13,297 nt of DNA from Gp6-AA40 sp035649395 (GTDB lineage: Bacteria > Acidobacteriota > Vicinamibacteria > Vicinamibacterales > UBA2999): NCBI GenBank assembly GCA_035649395.1, contig DASRJR010000126.1, positions 1 through 13,297 on the forward strand. The letters run 5' to 3'. Each line of letters starts with the position of its first letter. Positions within the stretch are counted from its first letter, which is position 1. The position numbers and the translations under genes were made by a program. Shown here one piece after another: positions 1-5,817 of this stretch. The notes below the pieces were generated by a model. It was given only the letters and a program-made list of their open reading frames with translations. It made no database searches and was not told the origin of the DNA.

Positions 1-412
1 ACGCCGCCAGGAATCGGAGTCCGGAATACCGGCTCGAGTCTTCCATCCCGTTGCGGGTCTCGTTCGTGAACTTGCAGAAGTTCACTTTCGACGCGTGGCT
101 GGACTGCGCCAGCATGTAGATGTTCGCCCCGGCCGAGAAGACCCGGTTCTTGGCGCTCGTCAGCACGACGACGCGCACCTGCGGATGTTCGAACCGAATC
201 CGTTGCAGCGCGTCGTGCAGCTCAATGTCGACGCCGAGGTCGTACGAATTCAACTTGAGGCGGTATCCCGGCCGCAGCCCGCCACCTTCATCGACGTCCA
301 TTGTCAGGGTCGCGACCGGCCCGTCGACCGTGAGTTTCCAGTGGCGGTAGCGTGATGGGTCCGTTTGAAAGTCGACCGGTGCTTCGACCCCTGTCGTCGC
401 AGGCTCACTCAT
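1..412 (-). CDS. boxC: BoxC, benzoyl-CoA-dihydrodiol lyase (N-terminal 137 residues, cut by window edge)
   Basis: BoxC is a crotonase-superfamily enzyme that hydrolytically opens the ring of 2,3-epoxy/dihydrodiol benzoyl-CoA, releasing formate and 3,4-dehydroadipyl-CoA semialdehyde in the cytosol. The reading frame starts with MSEPATTGVE and stays open to base 1. It shows the family's highly conserved stretches: HWKLTVDGPVATLTMDVDE, then LRPGYRLKLNSYDLGVDIEL, then the crotonase oxyanion-hole region VLTSAKNRVFSAGANIYML (about residues 84-102), then VNFCKFTNETRNG. BoxC is usually about 550 residues, so roughly three quarters lies outside the window. The ATG at 412-410 overlaps the TGA of the benzoate-CoA ligase gene as ATGA, which fixes the start and implies translational coupling. 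It is the last visible gene of the box operon. Identification is by recalled family sequence and is very strong. Confidence 0.93.
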   Translation of the reverse strand, partial: MSEPATTGVEAPVDFQTDPSRYRHWKLTVDGPVATLTMDVDEGGGLRPGYRLKLNSYDLGVDIELHDALQRIRFEHPQVRVVVLTSAKNRVFSAGANIYMLAQSSHASKVNFCKFTNETRNGMEDSSRYSGLRFLAA

Positions 413-2007
413 GACGTCCTCGGCTCCCCATTGGTGACGCTGTCAATTGAAGGCTCAGCACGTTCTCGCAGCTTGAACCGTTGCACCTTGCCCGTCGCTG
501 TAGTCGGCAGCGCGTCGACGAACTCGACCCACCGTGGCCGTTTGTACGCCGCCAGACGCGCGACGGCGAATTGCTGCAGTTCGTCGGCCAGTTCGGGCGA
601 CGGCTGAACCGTCTTGTGGGGCACGATGTACGCTAGTGGCTTCGTCAAGCCGTCCTGATCGCAGCGTCCGACGACACCACACGCCAGGACAGCCGGGTGT
701 TCGAGCAGCGTGTGCTCGAGTTCCGCGGGGCTGACCCAGATCCCCCCAACCTTCAGCATGTCGTCGGATCGCCCGGCGAACCAGTAGTACCCGTCCTCGT
801 CCTGGAAATAATGGTCGCCCGTCCGAATCCAGTGTCCCTCGATCGTGGTCTTGGTCTGCTCGTGCCGATTCCAGTACAACGCGCATGTCGAGTCGCCTTT
901 GATCAGGAGGCTGCCGACCTGGCCGGCGGCCACTGGCTTACCGTGCTCGTCCAGGAGCTTCGCTTCGTATCCGGGTACTGGAACGCCGCTCGAACCGGGC
1001 CGGGCCTCACCGCGTCGATTGGAGATGAAGATGTGGAGCACCTCCGTGGAGCCGATGCCATCGAGGATCTCCACGCCGAACCGTTCGCGGAACCGGGTGA
1101 ACAGGGCGGGTGGCAGCGACTCACCGGCCGACACCGCACATCGGACGCTCGATAGGTCGAACTGCCGGCCGTCGGCGTGATGAGCCAGCATCATGGCGTA
1201 GTGTGTCGGCACAGAGAAGAACAGCGTCGGCCGATACCGTTCGATCACCTCGTAGGCGACGGCCGCGGTGACCGGATGGGGCCACAGGATGCTGGTGGCG
1301 CCGACCGCGAGCGGAAAGTACATCGCGTTGCCGAGCCCATAGGCGAAAAAGAGCTTCGCGACACTGAAGCAGCGATCGGAGGCGTCGATGCCGAGGACGC
1401 CGCGGGCGTAGGTCTCGACGCACGTCAGCATGTCGTGCTGGAGGTGCACGCAGGCCTTCGGTCGCCCAGTGCTGCCAGACGAGTACAACCAGAACGCCGG
1501 GGCATCACGGCAGGTCGGTTCGGCCTCGAGTTCCGGCGAGGCGCGACCGAGCAGCGCATCGAACCCGACGCTGCGGTCGTCAGCCGTTCCGCCGGCGACG
1601 ACCACGTGCCGCACCCACGGACATCTCGGAACAAGATCGCGGATCCGCTGATACAGCGGCGCGCTGACGATCACGACACCGGCGCGCGAGTCACGAAGGA
1701 CGAACTCGCAGTCCGTTGACGTCCACAAGGTGTTCGTCGGAATCGGGACGGCCCCGATCTTGATGGCGCCGAAGAAGGCGAACACCATTTCGGGGCTGTC
1801 GAGCATCAGAAGGACGACCCGTTCCTCGGGGCGGACGCCGAGCTCCTGCTTGAGCGCCGATCCGGTTCGGTTCACCTGCTCACCGAGGGCGGCGTACGAG
1901 ACGCGACGGTCCTCGCACTCGATGGCGATGGCTGCGCCGCGTCCTTCAGCTACATGACGATCGACGAAGTAAACAGCCGCGTTGAAAGCCTCGTCTGAGT
2001 CCATCAC
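409..2007 (-). CDS. bclA: Benzoate-CoA ligase (AMP-forming)
   Basis: This enzyme adenylates benzoate (or a close analogue) and transfers it to CoA, making benzoyl-CoA for BoxB. The 532 residues are a full-length ANL-superfamily ligase. Visible motifs are the P-loop YSSGSTGRPK (175-184), the benzoate-ligase-like AKLFFAYGLGN (218-228), DGIGSTE (316-322), RTGD (395-398), the hinge GRSDDMLKVGG (412-422) and the catalytic lysine K507 in TTATGKVQRFKLR. The AKLFFAYGLGN block and the box neighbours favour benzoate over fatty or acetic acid as substrate, although 4-hydroxybenzoate or halobenzoates cannot be excluded. The start is GTG at 2007 immediately followed by ATG at 2004. A GAGG-type ribosome site ends about 10 bases before the GTG, so either codon may be used. 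It lies 5 bp after the hydrolase stop and overlaps boxC by 4 bp. Confidence 0.92.
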   Translation of the reverse strand: MMDSDEAFNAAVYFVDRHVAEGRGAAIAIECEDRRVSYAALGEQVNRTGSALKQELGVRPEERVVLLMLDSPEMVFAFFGAIKIGAVPIPTNTLWTSTDCEFVLRDSRAGVVIVSAPLYQRIRDLVPRCPWVRHVVVAGGTADDRSVGFDALLGRASPELEAEPTCRDAPAFWLYSSGSTGRPKACVHLQHDMLTCVETYARGVLGIDASDRCFSVAKLFFAYGLGNAMYFPLAVGATSILWPHPVTAAVAYEVIERYRPTLFFSVPTHYAMMLAHHADGRQFDLSSVRCAVSAGESLPPALFTRFRERFGVEILDGIGSTEVLHIFISNRRGEARPGSSGVPVPGYEAKLLDEHGKPVAAGQVGSLLIKGDSTCALYWNRHEQTKTTIEGHWIRTGDHYFQDEDGYYWFAGRSDDMLKVGGIWVSPAELEHTLLEHPAVLACGVVGRCDQDGLTKPLAYIVPHKTVQPSPELADELQQFAVARLAAYKRPRWVEFVDALPTTATGKVQRFKLRERAEPSIDSVTNGEPRTS

Positions 2008-2012
2008 GGGTT

Positions 2013-2819
2013 CTATCCCTCGTCGAGCCGTTCGAGAAACGCGACGACGGCCGCTTCCACAGCCTCACGTTGATCGATATGCGGTGAATGCCCGCAGTCG
2101 TTCAGGATCAGGGTGTCAGGCCTGCGGGAGATACCGTCAACGATCGCGTCGACTTGTTTCAGTGTGCCGTATTCGTCAGCACGGCCCTGGATCACCAGCG
2201 TGGGGCAGCTGATGGCCTGTAGATACTCGCGAATGTCCCAGGATCGAAAGTCATCTCCCAGCCACCGTGCCGTCCACGACCCGAACAGGGCGTCGGTGTT
2301 GGCCCCGTGATGGCGGTGAAGCCGCGCGCGCAGATCGCTGGTGCGATACGAGTCGCTGAGCGCGGCGATGCTGGCACGCGTCACGTCCTCGACGAATACA
2401 TGCGGTGATTCGGCAACGAGTGCGATGGGCGCTGACCGGCTCGAGCCCGCGTTGATCAGCGCGATCGACGCGCCGTCACTGTGGCCGAGGAGAACGAGCC
2501 GCGTGATCTCGAATGTGTCGAGTACACGCGGCAGCACCTCGAGCGCCTCGCGATGCATGAAGCGCGGTGAGAGCGGCCCGGCCAACGGATCGGAGGCGCC
2601 GTATCCCTGGCGGTTGTAGACCAGCGCGCTCCATCCCATTCGAGTCGAGAGCGCCGCGGGGAAGTCGCGCCATCGGCTGATCGAGCCGAGCCCTTCGTGG
2701 AGGAACACGATGGTGGGCGTCGTGCCAGGCCGCGGGCCGAGCCACTGGTACTCAAGCCGGCAGCCGTCGATCGTGACGAACTGCGATTCGACCGCCGGCA
2801 CAGGTCGGGCGGGTCGCAT
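2013..2819 (-). CDS. Alpha/beta hydrolase of the box operon
   Basis: This is a 268-residue single-domain alpha/beta hydrolase. The nucleophile elbow is GHSDG with Ser114, the acid is probably Asp215 in QGRADEYG, and the base is His244 in DCGHSPH. The oxyanion-loop motif HEG is at 41-43, and YNRQGYGASD (68-77) is typical of the fold. The triad is complete, so the protein should be an active serine hydrolase. There is no signal peptide, so it is probably cytosolic. Substrate is not determinable from sequence. The position between boxB and bclA suggests a role in the same pathway, for example hydrolysing a CoA thioester or lactone by-product; this is inference. The frame is open further upstream to 2999, but that part runs through boxB in another frame. 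I chose the ATG at 2819, 8 bp after the boxB stop. No good ribosome site is visible, which suggests coupling to boxB translation. Confidence 0.82.
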   Translation of the reverse strand: MRPARPVPAVESQFVTIDGCRLEYQWLGPRPGTTPTIVFLHEGLGSISRWRDFPAALSTRMGWSALVYNRQGYGASDPLAGPLSPRFMHREALEVLPRVLDTFEITRLVLLGHSDGASIALINAGSSRSAPIALVAESPHVFVEDVTRASIAALSDSYRTSDLRARLHRHHGANTDALFGSWTARWLGDDFRSWDIREYLQAISCPTLVIQGRADEYGTLKQVDAIVDGISRRPDTLILNDCGHSPHIDQREAVEAAVVAFLERLDEG

Positions 2820-2827
2820 TGGCCGCG

Positions 2828-4261
2828 TCAGTTGAATCGCACGTACTCGAAGTCGATCGGTTGCCGGTTGATCCCGGTGCGCGGCGCGGCGATCCAGTTG
2901 GCGAACTTTCCGAGCTCCACGACGCGACCGCTCATCAGCGACTGTACGAACGCATAGTCCTGTTCCGAGGGCAGCCACGCGCGCCGGCGCGCCTGCCACT
3001 GGTCCTCGGCCAGCACCCGTCCATCAGGGCTGATGTGATGGCCGGCGAAATTGCCGATCGCCCGATGGAAGCCCTTGTGGGGCAGCACCAGGCGAAACGG
3101 CAGCCCGGCGCGCTCGATGTGACGGTTCCACCGGTCGACACCGGCTTGCACTTCTTCGATGTAGTCGTCGCGAAGCCGTTCGTTGAGCGCCGACAACGCG
3201 GGCACCTCACGGTCGACGAGTGTGCCGTCCACGACTTCAGCGACGCGGTAAGTGGCCTCGCTCAAGACGTGGTCGTCCTCGAGCGTGGTCTCGCGATACC
3301 GGCCCTTGAGGCCCCCGGTGAAGAAGTTGGCTGCATTGGAAGAGACGTCGGACCCGAACAGATCGAGCGTGACGCTGTAGTGGAAGTTCAGATACCGCTG
3401 AATCGTCTGCAGGTCGATCACGCCCAGGTCGCGCACCTGATCCGGGTTCTCGATCTTGTTCGCCGCCATGACATCGGCGGTGCGCTGCACGATGCGGCCC
3501 ACGCCGGTTTCGCCGACGAACATGTGATGCGCCTCTTCGGTCAGCATGAACCGGCAGGTGCGCGCGAGCGGGTCGAATCCGGATTCAGCCAGCGACGCCA
3601 GTTGGAATTTGCCGTCGCGATCCGTGAAGAACGTGAACATGTAGAACGCGAGCCAGTCCGGTGTCGGCTCGTTGAACGCGCCGAGGATGCGCGGATTGTC
3701 CTCATCACCCGAGCGGCGTTCGAGCAGGGCCTCCGCCTCCTCGCGGCCGTCGCGGCCGAAATACCGATGGAGCAGGTAGACCATGGCCCAGAGATGGCGC
3801 CCCTCCTCGACGTTGACCTGATAGATGTTGCGCAGGTCATACAGCGACGGGCATGACATTCCCAGCATCCGCTGCTGTTCGACCGACGCCGGCTCGGTAT
3901 CGCCTTGCGTGACGATGAGTCGCCGCAGCGGCGATCGATATTCGCCCGGCACGTCGGTCCACGCCGTGCGCCCCTTGTTCACGCCGAAGTTGATCAGTCG
4001 ATCGCCCTCCGGCGGCGCGAGAAAGATGCCCCAGCGATAGTCGGGCATCTTCACGTAGTCGAACAGGGCCCAGCCCTCCGGTTCCACACTGACCGCCGTG
4101 CGCAGGTACACGTCGTAGCTGCGGCTCTCGTTCGGTCCCATGTCGTACCACCACCCCATGTATTGCGGCTGCCAGTGCTCGAGCGCGCGCTGCAGGACGC
4201 GATCGCGTCCGAGGTCGACGTTGTTGGGGATCCGGTCGCCGTAGTTGACCGTGCTCGTCAT
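2828..4261 (-). CDS. boxB: BoxB, benzoyl-CoA 2,3-epoxidase oxygenase subunit
   Basis: BoxB is the diiron oxygenase that, with electrons from the reductase BoxA, adds one oxygen atom of O2 to benzoyl-CoA to give the 2,3-epoxide. The 477 residues match the usual length (about 470-480). The ferritin-like diiron site is visible: E123, E153 and H156 in NVEEGRHLWAM, D214 in FFTDRDGKF, and E243 and H246 in LTEEAHHMF. These fall three residues later than the ligands I recall for the Azoarcus evansii structure, so the site looks intact. Other family stretches include GWWYDMGPNE near the N-terminus and FHRAIGNFAGHHISPDG near the C-terminus. The ATG at 4261 has a GAGG ribosome site ending 10 bases upstream. 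It is the first gene of the box operon, behind a 215-bp non-coding region with a candidate promoter. boxA is not adjacent here. Confidence 0.95.
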   Translation of the reverse strand: MTSTVNYGDRIPNNVDLGRDRVLQRALEHWQPQYMGWWYDMGPNESRSYDVYLRTAVSVEPEGWALFDYVKMPDYRWGIFLAPPEGDRLINFGVNKGRTAWTDVPGEYRSPLRRLIVTQGDTEPASVEQQRMLGMSCPSLYDLRNIYQVNVEEGRHLWAMVYLLHRYFGRDGREEAEALLERRSGDEDNPRILGAFNEPTPDWLAFYMFTFFTDRDGKFQLASLAESGFDPLARTCRFMLTEEAHHMFVGETGVGRIVQRTADVMAANKIENPDQVRDLGVIDLQTIQRYLNFHYSVTLDLFGSDVSSNAANFFTGGLKGRYRETTLEDDHVLSEATYRVAEVVDGTLVDREVPALSALNERLRDDYIEEVQAGVDRWNRHIERAGLPFRLVLPHKGFHRAIGNFAGHHISPDGRVLAEDQWQARRRAWLPSEQDYAFVQSLMSGRVVELGKFANWIAAPRTGINRQPIDFEYVRFN

Positions 4262-4295
4262 CGCGGATGCGCCTCACTGGACCGGGGCCCCTGGG

Positions 4296-4307
4296 CTGAG
4301 GCCTCAG
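4296..4307. repeat. Perfect 12-bp palindrome in the boxB leader
   Basis: CTGAGGCCTCAG is perfectly self-complementary and lies 34 bp upstream of the boxB ATG, inside the predicted 5' leader. A second short palindrome, GGGGCCCC (4284-4291), sits just beside it. It could be a protein-binding site or form a small leader hairpin. No known operator is recognised, and in GC-rich DNA short palindromes also arise by chance. Confidence 0.4.
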
Positions 4308-4336
4308 GCGTCAGATGTTCAGATCGCGGCGAAGAA

Positions 4337-4350
4337 GTTCGAACGATCGT
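4337..4350. promoter_or_regulatory. Overlapping palindromes at the predicted box transcription start
   Basis: Two perfect 8-bp palindromes share two bases: GTTCGAAC at 4337-4344 and ACGATCGT at 4343-4350. They lie just downstream of the candidate -10 element of the box promoter, covering the expected transcription start near 4348. That is a classic position for a repressor operator. I do not recognise the consensus of any named regulator, and no BoxR-like regulator gene is in the window. Confidence 0.35.
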
Positions 4351-4354
4351 CTTG

Positions 4355-4383
4355 ATGCTAGTAGCCGCAACTGGCGAGGTCAA
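4355..4383 (-). promoter_or_regulatory. Candidate sigma70-type promoter for the box operon
   Basis: On the minus strand there is TTGACC (plus coordinates 4378-4383), a 17-base spacer, and TAGCAT (4355-4360). The -35 matches the TTGACA consensus at 5 of 6 positions and the -10 matches TATAAT at 4 of 6. Transcription would begin near 4348, giving a leader of about 87 nt before the boxB ATG. It is the best-spaced promoter-like pair I found in the gap between the permease and boxB. Confidence 0.45.
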
Positions 4384-4395
4384 TCGATGCGGGGG

Positions 4396-4472
4396 GGGGC
4401 TGGCCAAGGCCTGCCCTAGGCCTGCCCCAAGCCTGGCCTAAGCCTGCCCTAGGCCTGGCCCGGGCCAGGCCC
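4396..4472. repeat. Array of about seven 11-bp GC-rich tandem repeats
   Basis: Read in 11-base steps, the stretch falls into GGGGCTGGCCA, AGGCCTGCCCT, AGGCCTGCCCC, AAGCCTGGCCT, AAGCCTGCCCT, AGGCCTGGCCC and GGGCCAGGCCC. The consensus is close to ARGCCTGSCCT, with the outer two units the most diverged. Each unit contains AGGCCT-like self-complementary sequence. The 11-bp step is close to one helical turn, so every unit would face the same side of the DNA. The array lies between the permease stop and the box promoter and is directly preceded by a run of nine G (4391-4399). Confidence 0.8.
4452..4471 (-). terminator. Perfect 20-bp palindrome after the permease stop, possible hairpin terminator
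   Basis: GGCCTGGCCCGGGCCAGGCC is exactly self-complementary and begins 5 bases after the TGA of the APC permease gene on the minus strand. In RNA it could form an 8-bp GC-only stem with a 4-base loop. No U-tract follows, so it is not a canonical intrinsic terminator. It may slow polymerase, protect the 3' end or simply be the end of the 11-bp repeat array with which it overlaps. Confidence 0.4.
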
Positions 4473-4476
4473 CCCG

Positions 4477-5817
4477 TCACCGCGTGCGCGGGACGATGAA
4501 CCAGGACGCCGGGACTCCGAGCGCGACGACCAGCGCTCCGAGCAGCGTCTGCCGCGGCTGACCCAGCACGAACAAGGCGAGCAGGCAGATGATCAGCCCG
4601 AGGAACAACACGATTGGGACCGGGTGCAACGGCGCGGCGAACACCTCGCCGTCATCGCGCGGCCGCGGCAGAACCAGAATCGCCGTGGCCGACAGGCCCA
4701 GGAAGAGCACGGCGCAGGGGACGAAATAGCCGAGGATGTCGTTGAACGTCCCCAGCACGACCAGCAGTGAAGCGAGCACGACCTGGACGAGCGTGGATGC
4801 CGGGACCGACCCGCGTACCGCGTTCATGCGCGCGAGCTGCGGGGGGAACAGGCCGTCACGCGCCATCGCGACGTAGAGGCGTGGTGCACCGACGAGCGTC
4901 GCGGCAAGGCTGCCGGTGACCGCGACGACGACCATGATCGCCAGCAGCCGTCCTCCAGTCTCGCCAAACAGGTTCGCGCCGATCATCGACACGAACGCCT
5001 GATCATCAGAAGGCATCGGGCCCGACGCGCCGAGCATATAGGCGACGCTGGCAAGCGTGTAGATGGTCGTGACCAGGGCGATGCCGCCGACGAGGGCGCG
5101 CGGCATCGTGCGCCGCGGCGAGGCGACCTCCTCCGCCATGCGGCCGAATTCCCACCAGCCGCCGAACGCGAAGAACGCCGCGATGAACGATGCGGCGAGT
5201 GCTGGCGCCGGCGGCATCATCGCCGCGGGGATGTGCACCCCCGTGTCGCCCGCGCGGACGATGGCCGCCGCGACGAGGATGCCGACGATGGCGAGTTTGG
5301 CGACGGCGGTCCAGGCCATCACGCGTGCGTTGGCGTTGATGCCGACGATCGCCAGCATCCCGAAGAGCGTGATCGCCGCGATCGCAACCGGTCGCACCAG
5401 CGACGCCGGCCCTCCGATTGCCGCGAGCAGATACTCCGCGAAGCCGATGCCGAGTGCGGCAGTGATGCCTGGATCCATCACCAGCAGCGCCATCCACCCG
5501 TAGACGAACGCGCTGCGCGCACCGAACGCTTCCCGCAGGAACACGTAACCGCCACCGGCCCGGGGAAATCTCGTTGTGAGCTCGGCGTAGCAGAGCGCGC
5601 CCGCGGCGGAGAGGAGCCCCATCACGACCCATATGATGATCGCGGTGCCCACGCTCCCGACCGTCCGCATCATCGTCGCCGGCGTCAGGAAGATGCCGAC
5701 GCCGACGACCTGGCTCACGACCATCGCCGTGGCTGACCAGGCGCCAAGGCGACGTGATGGAGTGTCCGGCTTGAGCCGGACGTCAGCAGCATCCGGCGTT
5801 GCTCGGACGGCTTCCAT
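4477..5817 (-). CDS. APC-superfamily amino acid/organocation permease
   Basis: This is a 446-residue inner-membrane transporter with about 12 hydrophobic segments, the usual size for the amino acid-polyamine-organocation superfamily. Typical motifs are GVGIF (39-43) in the first broken helix, LCYAELTTRFPRAGGGYVF (75-93), and FAFGGWWEFGRMAEEV (216-231), the helix-6 signature of LAT-like members. The substrate cannot be read from sequence; amino acids are the default, but aromatic or modified amino acids are possible. The ATG overlaps the TonB-receptor stop as TGATG, so translation is likely coupled to that gene. Residues 13-18 (VRLKPD) are encoded by an 18-bp inverted repeat and may be a recent insertion, as the region before the first helix is not conserved. 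The gene ends 215 bp before boxB. Confidence 0.87.
   Translation of the reverse strand: MEAVRATPDAADVRLKPDTPSRRLGAWSATAMVVSQVVGVGIFLTPATMMRTVGSVGTAIIIWVVMGLLSAAGALCYAELTTRFPRAGGGYVFLREAFGARSAFVYGWMALLVMDPGITAALGIGFAEYLLAAIGGPASLVRPVAIAAITLFGMLAIVGINANARVMAWTAVAKLAIVGILVAAAIVRAGDTGVHIPAAMMPPAPALAASFIAAFFAFGGWWEFGRMAEEVASPRRTMPRALVGGIALVTTIYTLASVAYMLGASGPMPSDDQAFVSMIGANLFGETGGRLLAIMVVVAVTGSLAATLVGAPRLYVAMARDGLFPPQLARMNAVRGSVPASTLVQVVLASLLVVLGTFNDILGYFVPCAVLFLGLSATAILVLPRPRDDGEVFAAPLHPVPIVLFLGLIICLLALFVLGQPRQTLLGALVVALGVPASWFIVPRTR
5764..5781. repeat. 18-bp inverted repeat inside the permease N-terminus, REP-like
   Basis: GTCCGGCTTGAGCCGGAC has 8-bp perfect arms around a 2-base centre. On the minus strand it encodes VRLKPD near the start of the permease. 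I recall similar palindromes, giving translated RLKPDT strings, as dispersed repeats in uncultured Acidobacteriota genomes; this is from memory. Only one copy is present here. Confidence 0.5.

Noticed and set aside
2820..2999. 60-residue N-terminal extension of the alpha/beta hydrolase
   Set aside because: It would be read in another frame through the end of boxB and has the arginine-rich composition of a shadow frame. The ATG at 2819 gives the normal domain start.
2819..3856. 345-codon open frame opposite boxB
   Set aside because: BoxB on the other strand is certain; the antisense product resembles no family and has complementary-frame composition.
4391..4399. G9 run as a phase-variation tract
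   Set aside because: It lies in non-coding DNA upstream of the -35, and there is no evidence of length variation. It may also be prone to sequencing error, so only the adjacent repeat array is reported.
4396..4472. CRISPR array
   Set aside because: Units are 11 bp and contiguous, with no spacers, and no cas genes are present.
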